Origin: Planctomycetia bacterium
GTDB taxonomy: Bacteria > Planctomycetota > PLA2 > JAEUHO01
NCBI GenBank assembly: GCA_030618975.1
Contig: JAUXCH010000033.1
Location: 1-15,361 of the forward strand
Direction: 5' to 3'
Length of the DNA: 15,361 nt
Position numbers and translations under genes: made by a program. The notes under the pieces are model-generated. The model was not told the origin of the DNA. It saw only the letters and a program-made list of their open reading frames with translations, and did not search any database. Position 1 is the stretch's first letter; each line of letters opens with the position of its first letter. This document shows positions 5,590 through 12,932 of the stretch, in pieces.

Positions 5590-7965
5590 ATGCTCGGTCG
5601 GATCGGCTGGATGATCCTCCTGGTCGGCCTCGCCTGGGGCGTGGCCGAGGCCGCCCCCGTCGCGGTCGACGAGGCGCCCGCGCGCGCCGGGGAGTGGGGC
5701 TTTCGGCCGGTGGACGGGGGCGTCTCGGCGCGTACGCCGCCCGCCTTTTCCTGGCGGCCCCAGACCGGGGCCCGGTTCTACGAGTTGCAGGCGTCGACCG
5801 ACCCGTCGTTCGCGCGGGTGGACTACGAGGCCCGGGACCTCGGGATGAACGTGCACTGTCCGCCGCGAACCTTCGAGGTGGGCGCGTGGGCGTGGCGTTT
5901 CCGGACCCGGGACGCAGGGGGCGAGGTCTCGGCGTGGAGTCGCGTGCGTCGGTTCGTGGTGCCAAGGGAGGCCGTCGTCTTTCCACTGCCGCCGCGGGAG
6001 GAGCTGATCGCCCGCGTGCCCACGGCCCATCCCCGCCTGTTCCTGCGTCCGGAAGACCTGCCCGCCCTGAGGAAGGCCGCCGCCGGGACGTCGGCCGCGG
6101 CCTGGGCCCGGCTCGTGAAGCGCTGCGACGCGCTCGTGGCGAGTCCGCCTCCGACGAAGGAGCCGCCGCCCTACGGCGACGTGCAGCCGCGGAGCGAGGC
6201 GTGGAGAAAGATCTGGTGGGGGAACCGTACGACCACCATCGCCGTGCTCGACGGAGCCGCCACGCTCGCCTTCACCTGGCGTCTCGGCGACGACGAACGG
6301 TACGGGCAGCTGGCGCGCCGCCTGCTGATGGAGACGGCCGACTGGGATCCGAGGGGGCCGACCGGCTACGTCACCAACGACGAGGCGGGGATGCCCTTCG
6401 CCTACCACTTCAGCCGCGCCTACTCCCTCGTCCACCCGCTGCTGACCGGGCTCGAGCGGAAGAAGTGCCGCGCCGTGATGCGGATCCGCGGGCACGAGAT
6501 CTACCGGCACCTCTTCCCGCGCCACCTCTGGCGACCGTACTCCAGCCACGCGAACCGGGCCTGGCACTTCCTCGGCGAGGTGGCGATCGCGTTCCTCGGC
6601 GAGATCCCCGAGGCCGAGGACTGGCTCTGGTTTGCCGTGAACGTCTTCGCGAACGTCTACCCGGTCTGGAGCGACGACGACGGGGGGTGGCACGAGGGTC
6701 TCAACTACTGGAAGTCGTACGTGGGCCGCTTCGCGTGGTGGGCCTTCGCGATGCGCTCAGCACTCGACCTCGACGCGTGGCGCCTGCCGTACTTCTCGAG
6801 GGTCGGGTACTACCCGATGTACCTGATGCCTCCGGGAACGCTGGGCGGCGGCTTCGGCGACCTCAACGCGCGCATCCGGTCGGACGCCAACGTGGGGCTG
6901 ATGTCCGTGCTCGCCGCCCAGGCACGAAACGGACACTGGCAGTTCTACGTCGACGCGCACGGCGGCTTCCGGCCGCCCCGTGGCTGGACCGGGTTCCTCG
7001 TCGAGGCGGGCGAGACCGTGGCGCCCCGCCCCCCGACCGACCTGCCGACGGCGCGTCTGTTTCGCGGGACCGGGATCGCGGCGCTCGGCACAAGCCTTCT
7101 CGGCGCCGAGGACGACGTGGGCATCCTCTTCAAGTCGAGTCCCTTCGGCTCCCAGAGCCACGGGTACGAGGCCCAGAACGCCTTCCTGCTGCGCGCCTAC
7201 GGCGACCGGTTGCTCGTCCGGTCGGGGCGGCGAGACGTCTACGGCTCGGCGCACCATCGCGGCTGGATGTGGCACACGAAGTCCGTGAACTCGATCACCG
7301 TGAACGGCGAGAGCCAGGTCCGGCACTCGCCGTCGGCGGTGGGGGAGATCACCGGCTTCTTCACCTCCGAGGCCCTCCACTGGGTGGAGGGCGAGGCCGG
7401 GAGGGCCTACGGGCCCGGGGTGCGGCGGTTTCGGCGCGGCATCCTCTTCGTGCAGCCCGGCCTGGTGGTGATCCGCGACCGGCTGGAGACGTCGTCCCCG
7501 TCCACGTTCGAGCTCCACCTCCACGCGCCGATGCCGTTCGACGTAGAGGAGAACGAGGCCGTGCTGCAAGGCGAGCACGCCGCCTGCCGCGTCACCTTCC
7601 TCGAGCCGCGGGGCCTGGTGATCACGACGACGGACCGGTTCGACCCTCCGCCGCGGCCCCGCGTGCAGCTCGTCGAACACCACCTGACGGCCGCCACGGT
7701 CACGAAGCAGAGCGCCGTCACCTTCCTGACGGTGATCCAGGTCCATCGCACGGGCGGGGCCGAGCCCGTCCCCGTGTCGTGCCAGGCGATCGAAGGCGGA
7801 TGGCGCGTTCGAGCCGGACACGCGGACGTGCTCGTGCGGCGGGAGAGCCGCGGGACGGTGTCGGGGGGCGGACTGACGTGCGAAGCACCGGTGGGCGCGC
7901 TGCTCCGCGACGCGTCCGGCGCGGAGGTCGCCCGGTACGCGGTGAGCGGGCCCGTTGTGAAGTGA
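5590..7965 (+). CDS. Exported heparinase II/III-like polysaccharide lyase with DUF4962 domain
   Basis: A 791-residue protein. Residues 1-22 are a signal peptide (LLVGLAWGVAEA, cleavage before APVAV). Residues about 45-125 form a fibronectin-III-like or DUF4962 N-terminal domain (PAFSWRP, YELQASTDPSF). Residues about 140-480 are the alpha/alpha toroid typical of these lyases (HPRLFLRPEDLPALR). Residues about 490-790 are the C-terminal beta domain of heparinase II/III (SHGYEAQNAFLLRAYGDRLL). Candidate catalytic residues are His320 in SSHANRAW, Tyr373 in NYWKSY and His524 in SQSHGYEAQN. The His-to-His spacing (204) equals what I recall for heparinase II (His202, His406). The start has a GGGGAGG ribosome-binding site. 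The enzyme would cleave uronic-acid polysaccharides by beta-elimination outside the cytoplasm; the substrate (heparin-like, alginate or other) cannot be read from sequence. No sulfatase, transporter or other lyase adjoins it. Confidence 0.85.
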   Translation: MLGRIGWMILLVGLAWGVAEAAPVAVDEAPARAGEWGFRPVDGGVSARTPPAFSWRPQTGARFYELQASTDPSFARVDYEARDLGMNVHCPPRTFEVGAWAWRFRTRDAGGEVSAWSRVRRFVVPREAVVFPLPPREELIARVPTAHPRLFLRPEDLPALRKAAAGTSAAAWARLVKRCDALVASPPPTKEPPPYGDVQPRSEAWRKIWWGNRTTTIAVLDGAATLAFTWRLGDDERYGQLARRLLMETADWDPRGPTGYVTNDEAGMPFAYHFSRAYSLVHPLLTGLERKKCRAVMRIRGHEIYRHLFPRHLWRPYSSHANRAWHFLGEVAIAFLGEIPEAEDWLWFAVNVFANVYPVWSDDDGGWHEGLNYWKSYVGRFAWWAFAMRSALDLDAWRLPYFSRVGYYPMYLMPPGTLGGGFGDLNARIRSDANVGLMSVLAAQARNGHWQFYVDAHGGFRPPRGWTGFLVEAGETVAPRPPTDLPTARLFRGTGIAALGTSLLGAEDDVGILFKSSPFGSQSHGYEAQNAFLLRAYGDRLLVRSGRRDVYGSAHHRGWMWHTKSVNSITVNGESQVRHSPSAVGEITGFFTSEALHWVEGEAGRAYGPGVRRFRRGILFVQPGLVVIRDRLETSSPSTFELHLHAPMPFDVEENEAVLQGEHAACRVTFLEPRGLVITTTDRFDPPPRPRVQLVEHHLTAATVTKQSAVTFLTVIQVHRTGGAEPVPVSCQAIEGGWRVRAGHADVLVRRESRGTVSGGGLTCEAPVGALLRDASGAEVARYAVSGPVVK

Positions 7966-8056
7966 GCGCCTCAGGCAGCCTCGCGGGTCGGATCCGACAG
8001 ACGGTGCCGTGGGTCCGGTCGAGGGCAGCAAATGCCGGGATCCCTGGATGCCGAGA

Positions 8057-8481
8057 TCACCGCTCACGTGTCGACGGCAGCATCCGGAACCTCCCTCCTG
8101 ACAAGGGTCGCAGAACACCGAAATGCCGGTGATCGAGTGTGAGGACGTCCTTGGTTGCGAAGCGTTGAGCAAGCACGACCACGGAAGCATCCGCGACGCC
8201 GATCCGCTGGTCCCGATACCGTGCGATCACCTCGGCCAGCTTCGCCAGGTCAGCCGCATCGATGCCGGGAAGGACGTACGCTCCGCTTCCGAGCTCGCGA
8301 AGCATGGCCAGTTCCGCGTCGACACCGATACGTGTCGTCACAGGGAGTCGAAGTCCGCGACCGCGTACGGCGACATGACCATGGGTCGGGACAGCCGTGA
8401 GACCAGACGGCGCACCGCCTCGTGCTCGGGTTCGGTGGGATTGAACAGTGCCAGCAGGCCACTGGTGTCAGCGATGATCAC
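8057..8481 (-). pseudogene. vapC: VapC toxin (PIN domain), split by an apparent one-base frameshift
   Basis: Two adjoining frames together make one complete VapC of about 140 residues. The first (GTG at 8481, stop at 8338) gives 47 residues from VIIADTSGLLALFNP to YAVADFDSL. It has catalytic Asp5 and an acidic residue (Asp43) at the second site. The second (GTG at 8341, stop at 8057) gives 94 residues from TTRIGVDAEL to GGRFRMLP. It has Asp51 in GVADAS and Asp70 in LTLDHRHF. Full-length relatives read continuously here (DxLVTTRxGVDAEL), so one G appears to be missing from CTG-GTG at about 8341-8343, producing CTGTGA. The first frame overlaps the antitoxin by GTGA, and the second frame overlaps the first by GTGA too. 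A split, two-chain toxin is possible but less likely than a broken gene or a sequencing error. Confidence 0.8.
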
Positions 8482-8687
8482 CGGTCGCCGAAGCCGGCAA
8501 GCAACTCGTCGATACGGGATGCGAGCGGCACATCCGAGGCGAACAGGCCCGGGGTGGGCGCTGGGCGCGTGACGGCCGTCGCCACGGCACGGCGAGTCAC
8601 CTCGGCCTCTGCGATCCCGAGATGCCGCGCCTCACGCTGGACGGCAGCCCGCAGGTCGTCGGGGAGGTAGATCGTGATCTTGTGCAT
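8478..8687 (-). CDS. vapB: VapB-type ribbon-helix-helix antitoxin (second cassette)
   Basis: A 69-residue protein starting MHKITIYLPDDLRAAVQREA: an N-terminal DNA-contacting strand (ITIYLP), then helices at about 9-20 and 24-39 (GIAEAEVTRRAVATAV), a ribbon-helix-helix fold. The tail (about 40-69, FASDVPLASRIDELLAGFGDR) is the toxin-binding type and resembles the tails of VapB partners of PIN toxins. The ATG at 8687 lies close behind a TACACG stretch and has no ribosome-binding site, so the mRNA may be leaderless. The stop overlaps the toxin GTG by four bases. The frame is undamaged. It belongs to a different VapB subgroup from the antitoxin at 2134, and the two share little beyond the fold. 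Confidence 0.88.
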   Translation of the reverse strand: MHKITIYLPDDLRAAVQREARHLGIAEAEVTRRAVATAVTRPAPTPGLFASDVPLASRIDELLAGFGDR

Positions 8688-8774
8688 GCCACGTGTAGCA
8701 CCACCGCTGGCGGCTTGCTGCTCTGCGGACGCGGTCCGTGCCCCGGCTGCGTTGCGACCCTTCAGGGAGGGCCC

Positions 8775-8817
8775 GGCTGTTCGACGTCTGGCTGTTCGAC
8801 GTCTGGCTGTTCGACGT
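8775..8817. repeat. 15-bp minisatellite, nearly three copies
   Basis: The unit GGCTGTTCGACGTCT occurs at 8775-8789 and 8790-8804, and its first 13 bases at 8805-8817. The copies are identical over the shared bases. The array ends exactly where the stop codon of the cyclic-nucleotide-binding gene begins (8818-8820). It is too short and lacks spacers, so it is not a CRISPR; slippage is the simplest origin. Confidence 0.9.
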
Positions 8818-9855
8818 TCAGTCGGACCAGTCGTGCGCGGTCTTGAGGAAGGCGCTGATGCGTTCGGCGTCGTGTGCGATCTGGCGCGTCACCCAGTGCA
8901 GGAAGTGCACCGCGGCTACGCCCCCGTCGGCGCCCAGGCGGAGGAACTCCTCGATCATCGCCGGGTACCACCCGGCCACGAGGGTCGGCTCGGCGGCCGT
9001 GCACGTCGTGGCACGCGGACCACCGTCCACGAAGGAGAGCTGCCCGAGTATCTCGCCCGAGTGCAACTCCTGACCGGAGCCGCAGTCCGCGAGGCGCTTG
9101 GGCATCGACACCGTGACCCGTCCGTCGAGGATGAGGTAGAGACGGTCGCGATCGTCGCCCTCCCGCATGATCGTCTCGCCCGTCTCGTAGGCCGAGAAGA
9201 CGGCTGCGCGCGCGAGCAGGGTCAGGAACTTCCGATCGAGGGGACCGAAGACCTCGACGGCCGACAGCGTGCGGACGAGACGGTCGCGCGCGACGTTCAC
9301 GTCGACGTCGCCTTGCACCGGAGAAGGCCGCATCGAGGGCACCCAGGTGATCGGCTCGTGAACGGGCGGCATCCCGTGCAGCGTCGCCAGCGCGCGGCGC
9401 AGGGCCTGCGATCCCGGGGACCCCGCACACTCGCACTGCGTCACGCAGGTTCGCATCCGGGAGGCGAGGTTGCGCGCGATCGCCGTCCAGAGCCGGCCGA
9501 CGATGCGGGGGTGCGGCCTGAGATCGGCGAGGGCCTCCTGGGGCAGCACGAGCAGCTCGCCGTCGTGGACCGCGGTGACGGTGGCCATGGAGGGACCCGG
9601 ACGGACGAACGCGAGGTCCCCCGTCCACTCGCTGCGGCCCTTCTCCCCGAGCACCACGTCCGGGGGCACCGAGATGCGGAGCGCGCCGTCCACCACGACG
9701 ACGAGGTCACCCGCGGGCTCGCCGTGGGTGAAGACCTCTTCGCCCCGACGCACGCGACGCGGCCGGGCGAGCTGGGCCAGGACGTCGACCTCCGGCTCGT
9801 CCAGCCCTAGGACGAACGTGGGGAACAGCTCCTGGATGACGGCGCCGGTCTGCAA
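8818..9855 (-). CDS. Protein with two cyclic-nucleotide-binding (CAP_ED) domains, no output domain
   Basis: A 345-residue protein without signal peptide or membrane segment. Domain 1 spans about residues 23-140 and domain 2 about 198-335. Domain 2 has a good phosphate-binding cassette, SGEILGQLSFVDGGPRATT (266-284), including the Pro-Arg that holds the cyclic phosphate. In domain 1 the equivalent TGDLAFVRPGPSMATV (78-93) lacks that Arg, so it may not bind a nucleotide. The linker holds a Cys cluster (CVTQCEC, residues 137-143). There is no helix-turn-helix, so it is not a Crp-type regulator; it may act as a sensor or regulatory subunit through an unseen partner. The start is TTG at 9855, chosen for the GAAGAGG ribosome-binding site eight bases upstream; no ATG or GTG is in frame upstream nearby. 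It lies alone between vapB and the aminopeptidase. Confidence 0.83.
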   Translation of the reverse strand: MQTGAVIQELFPTFVLGLDEPEVDVLAQLARPRRVRRGEEVFTHGEPAGDLVVVVDGALRISVPPDVVLGEKGRSEWTGDLAFVRPGPSMATVTAVHDGELLVLPQEALADLRPHPRIVGRLWTAIARNLASRMRTCVTQCECAGSPGSQALRRALATLHGMPPVHEPITWVPSMRPSPVQGDVDVNVARDRLVRTLSAVEVFGPLDRKFLTLLARAAVFSAYETGETIMREGDDRDRLYLILDGRVTVSMPKRLADCGSGQELHSGEILGQLSFVDGGPRATTCTAAEPTLVAGWYPAMIEEFLRLGADGGVAAVHFLHWVTRQIAHDAERISAFLKTAHDWSD

Positions 9856-9879
9856 TGCACACCTCTTCGTGCTTACAAC

Positions 9880-9908
9880 ACCATAGCCGAAGATGTCGAG
9901 ATCATCCA
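9880..9908 (-). promoter_or_regulatory. Putative promoter of the cyclic-nucleotide-binding gene
   Basis: Read on the minus strand, TGGATG (9908-9903) and TATGGT (9885-9880) are 17 bases apart. Transcription would start near 9873, leaving a leader of about 18 bases that holds the GAAGAGG ribosome-binding site (9868-9862). The -10 is fair and the -35 weak. Confidence 0.3.
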
Positions 9909-9980
9909 GGGTGCAGGCGCAAGTACTTGATCATGAAGGACTTGTGTAGGCGTAGAGAGCAGGCAACAGGGCTTGGCGGG

Positions 9981-12542
9981 CTATTCGTCCCCGGCTTCGT
10001 CCTGCGCCTCGAGTCGGCCCAGCCTGTCCTCGAGCTTGCGGAGCTGCTCGCGCAGCTCGTCCATCTGCTTGTCCTTCGCGGGCTCCTTGGGCTTCGCCCT
10101 CGCGCGGATGCCGGCGATCTGGCGCCTCACGGCGACGCTCTCCTGGACGGACAGCGTGCGGCGGTAGGCCTCCAGGGCCGGGATGGCAGAGGGATCGCCC
10201 AGGATGCGGAGCCCCGCGGCGGCCGCCTGGCTGACGCGGTCGACGGGGTCGCGCAGGAGATCCACGAGCCGGTCGCGGACCCGCTCGCGGGGTCGGCGCT
10301 CGAGGCCGGCGCCGAGCGTGCCGAGCGCGGTGAGAGCGGCGGGCCGTGCGCGGTTCGAGGTCCGGCCGTAGGCGACGTGTCCCAGGAGGGGCTCGAGTGC
10401 CTCCTCCCTTCGTGTGCCGGCGAGCGCGCGGAACGCGCCGGACTGCTCGAAGCCGTAGCGGTCGTCCACGTTCGCGGCCTCGGCGAGTCGCTCGTAGGGC
10501 GCGTCCTCGCGCTGCGCGCCGAGGGCCTCGTACGCGGCCTGCGTCGCCCTGAACATTGCGATGCCGTCGTCCAGGCGCTCCTCGACGGCCTCCTTCAGCT
10601 CGGGCGCGCGCAGCTTCGCCACCTGCCTCAGGAGCGGCTCGAGAACCATGCCGTCCTGCTCGTGGCGGACGAGGGCGGCCAGCGCCTCCACCGCGGCCTG
10701 CGTGCCCGCCTTCGCCAGCGCCTCGGCAAAGCGCACGCGCACGCCCCAGAAGGGCTCGGCGAGATACGCGCTCCGCACGGCGTCGACGTTCTTCCGGCGG
10801 CCCGTCTTGCAGAGCTCGTTCCCGGCGAGGATGCGGCCGACGACGTCGGGCGCCTCCGTGAGCTGGCGGGCCAGCATCGCGTCGCCGGGATTGAACTCGA
10901 GCTTCATCACGGTTCGGCCGTGGGGATCGATCCGGACGGCCTCGGGCTCCTTGGCCAGCGGTACGACGACGACGTGCTTCGCCTTGTCGAGCTCGACCTC
11001 CCGCACGTGGAGCTCGCCGTCGACGACCCACCCGACGTCGAGCGGCAGCCGGAACACGGGGATCTGCTCCTTCTCGTTCGCCTGCGTCTGTTCGATCGTG
11101 AAGGTCGCCTGTCCGCGTTTCTTGTCCCAGGCGTAGGTGGCCTTGAGCGTCGGGTAGCCCTTCGCATGGAGCCACTGGTCGAACCAGCGGCCGAGGGACC
11201 GACCCGTGGCCTCCTCGAGGCAGTGCCGGAAGTCGTCCGTCTCGACGACCTGGTGCGCGAACTTCTTCAGATAGGCACGGACGCCCGCGAAGAAGGGGAC
11301 GTCGCCCAGTTCCTTGCGGAGCATGTGCAAGCGCGCCGCGCCGCCGGGGTAGAGGTGCCGGTCGTACATCTGCCAGGAGCTGTTGAACGTGCGCGTGACG
11401 ATGGGACGCTTGTACGACTCCTCCGCCTCCCGGGCGTAGGCGTCGACGTTGGTGTAGAAGTCGTAGCGCGCCTCGTCCTCGCCCTGCGTGTCTTCGAGCC
11501 AGAGCGTCTCGACGTAGGTCGCCCAGCTCTCCTTGAGCCAGGCGTGCGCGTAGTCGCGGCAGACGACCATGTCGCCGAAGTAGGAGTGTGCCATCTCGTG
11601 GACGTTGATCTGGTCGACGAGCCAGGTCCACTCCTTCGCCAGCGTCTCGTCGAGGACGAACATGTCGTCCCAGCTCACGAGCGAGATGTTCTCCATCGCG
11701 CCGCCGTACTGCGGGAGGGCGAACTGGAAGTACTTCGGGTAGGGGAAGGGGTGGTCCAGCTTCTTCGTCATCCACGCGAGCATGTCACGCGTGCGGCCGA
11801 ACGAGCGCTCCAGGTCCTCCGGCGTGAAGTACGGGCTCGTGAAGTACGAGAGGGGCCGGCCTTCGAACTCGCCGTCGTCGAAGCGCACGAACTCCCCGAT
11901 GGCGAAGCACGTGAGGTAGGAGGGGCAGGGCTCCTCGAGGGACCAGTGCGCCGTCTTCGTGCCGTCGCCGTGCGTCTCCTCCCCGACCAGCAGGCCGTTG
12001 GCGAGGATGGTGAGCGCTTCGTCGGCCCGGAGGTGGAAGTCGAGCGTCGGCCGGACGTCCGGCAGGTCGATCGTCGGGAGCCAGTGGCGGGCGCGCTCCG
12101 TCTCGTGGTCGGTCGCGGCGTAGAGCGCGGCCTGCGGGTACGCCTCGTCCGGCGCCGAGAAGAAGAGCCCGCTTGCGGGGTCCCCGACGACGTAGGCGAT
12201 CGCCAGCCGGCGCTCCTCGCCGGCTTCGAAGGCATCCGCCCAGTCGACCCTGAGCTCCTTGCCGTCGTACGCGAAGGTCACGGCGCGCCCGTCGGGGTCC
12301 GTCACGTCCACGTCCTGGAAGCCCACCGCGTCCAGGACGAGTCGATGCGTGCCGGCGGTCCGTGCGTGCAGCGTGTGGGTGACCGTGCCCTCCGCGCGGC
12401 GGTTGGCCACCTTCACGGTGAGCGCGATGTCCAGGTGCACGGGCTCGAGGAGCAAGTCGGGGGGGTAGTGCGGTTCGGCGCCGGGCAGCGTGAACTCGGC
12501 GGTACGTCCGCCGCGTGTGACGTAGGCGTGGGCGTCGGTCAT
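9981..12542 (-). CDS. M1-family zinc aminopeptidase with C-terminal HEAT-like repeats
   Basis: An 853-residue protein. The M1 signature is complete: the exopeptidase motif GGAMENIS at about 280-287 and zinc site HEMAHSYFGDMVV with His315, Glu316 and His319, followed by Glu338 in WLKESWATYVE (HExxH-x18-E). The N-terminal beta domain covers about 20-200. The C-terminal part (about 560-830) has short helical repeats with GDPSAIPALEAYR and RDPVDRVSQAAA segments like HEAT repeats, then a charged coiled coil (KQMDELREQLRKLEDRLGRLEAQ). The protein removes N-terminal amino acids from peptides. There is no signal peptide, so it is cytoplasmic. The ATG at 12542 follows AGGGGAA; the frame stays open to an ATG at 12608 but the extra 22 residues (MRQFAPGSWRGR...) look non-native. 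It is divergent from the gene at 12654. Confidence 0.92.
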   Translation of the reverse strand: MTDAHAYVTRGGRTAEFTLPGAEPHYPPDLLLEPVHLDIALTVKVANRRAEGTVTHTLHARTAGTHRLVLDAVGFQDVDVTDPDGRAVTFAYDGKELRVDWADAFEAGEERRLAIAYVVGDPASGLFFSAPDEAYPQAALYAATDHETERARHWLPTIDLPDVRPTLDFHLRADEALTILANGLLVGEETHGDGTKTAHWSLEEPCPSYLTCFAIGEFVRFDDGEFEGRPLSYFTSPYFTPEDLERSFGRTRDMLAWMTKKLDHPFPYPKYFQFALPQYGGAMENISLVSWDDMFVLDETLAKEWTWLVDQINVHEMAHSYFGDMVVCRDYAHAWLKESWATYVETLWLEDTQGEDEARYDFYTNVDAYAREAEESYKRPIVTRTFNSSWQMYDRHLYPGGAARLHMLRKELGDVPFFAGVRAYLKKFAHQVVETDDFRHCLEEATGRSLGRWFDQWLHAKGYPTLKATYAWDKKRGQATFTIEQTQANEKEQIPVFRLPLDVGWVVDGELHVREVELDKAKHVVVVPLAKEPEAVRIDPHGRTVMKLEFNPGDAMLARQLTEAPDVVGRILAGNELCKTGRRKNVDAVRSAYLAEPFWGVRVRFAEALAKAGTQAAVEALAALVRHEQDGMVLEPLLRQVAKLRAPELKEAVEERLDDGIAMFRATQAAYEALGAQREDAPYERLAEAANVDDRYGFEQSGAFRALAGTRREEALEPLLGHVAYGRTSNRARPAALTALGTLGAGLERRPRERVRDRLVDLLRDPVDRVSQAAAAGLRILGDPSAIPALEAYRRTLSVQESVAVRRQIAGIRARAKPKEPAKDKQMDELREQLRKLEDRLGRLEAQDEAGDE

Positions 12543-12641
12543 CGGGGTTCCCCTGGTGGAAGCCCCCGTTGTACGCCCCCGCCAGGAGCCCGGCGCGAAC
12601 TGGCGCACCCTGGGAGCGACGGCGACCGACCCCGGGCGCGA

Positions 12642-12647
12642 TAGGAT
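12642..12647 (+). promoter_or_regulatory. Putative -10 element for a leaderless two-gene transcript
   Basis: TAGGAT at 12642-12647 is followed six bases later by the GTG start codon at 12654, which is where transcription from this -10 would begin. That suggests a leaderless mRNA. A similar TAGGCT precedes the gene at 5590. No convincing -35 is present. Confidence 0.35.
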
Positions 12648-12653
12648 GGGCCC

Positions 12654-12932
12654 GTGGCCTACAAGACGCAGTCCTCCGACACGCCTCGCGACATCGAGGA
12701 GCTGCTCTTCGACGCCTACCGCCGGATGAGCGCCGCGGAGAAGTGGGAGCGCGTCGGACGTCTGGGCCGGATGGTGAAGTCCGTGGTGCTCGCGGATCTG
12801 CGCGCGCGCTACCCGGATGCGGAGGAACGGGAGCTGGAGCTGAGATACGCGGCGCGGATGTTCGACCGGAGGACGATGCTGGCTGCCTTCGGCTGGGCCC
12901 CCGACGAGGCCGGGGAGCGAGCCCCGTGGTGA
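12654..12932 (+). CDS. Small helical protein of unknown function, partner of the nucleotidyltransferase
   Basis: A 92-residue, mostly helical, charged protein starting at GTG (12654). It has no signal peptide or membrane segment. Two segments stand out: LLFDAYRRMSAAEKWERVGRL (about 18-38) and ADLRARYPDAEERELELRYAARMF (about 47-70). The pattern 'RRMS...E' then 'R.RYPDA...E...R' recalls small proteins often found just upstream of nucleotidyltransferase genes in environmental bacteria; that is from memory, not a search. Its TGA overlaps the downstream GTG by four bases (GTGA), so the two are translationally coupled, as in toxin-antitoxin modules. It could be an antitoxin-like or accessory subunit; the sequence does not show which. 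Confidence 0.75.
   Translation: MAYKTQSSDTPRDIEELLFDAYRRMSAAEKWERVGRLGRMVKSVVLADLRARYPDAEERELELRYAARMFDRRTMLAAFGWAPDEAGERAPW

Noticed and set aside
7987..7998. Perfect 12-bp palindrome GTCGGATCCGAC in the convergent gap after the lyase gene
   Set aside because: It has no loop or T-run to act as a terminator and no second copy to support an operator; it may be chance in GC-rich DNA.
5406..8132. Plus-strand open frame of 908 codons in another frame over the lyase gene
   Set aside because: Composition is Arg/Ala/Pro-dominated with no domain; the frame at 5590-7965 has a signal peptide and recognisable lyase motifs.
6757..8190. Minus-strand open frame of 477 codons opposite the lyase and entering the second vapC
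   Set aside because: It is antisense to the lyase and in a different frame from the PIN toxin, with no recognisable motif.
8775..8817. CRISPR array
   Set aside because: The 15-bp units are directly adjacent with no spacers and there are no cas genes.
12543..12608. 22-codon N-terminal extension of the aminopeptidase
   Set aside because: The ATG at 12542 has a better ribosome-binding site, and the extension has a composition unlike the rest of the protein.
9855..12644. Plus-strand open frame of 929 codons opposite the M1 aminopeptidase
   Set aside because: The minus strand carries the full M1 signature; the plus frame is a GC-bias shadow.
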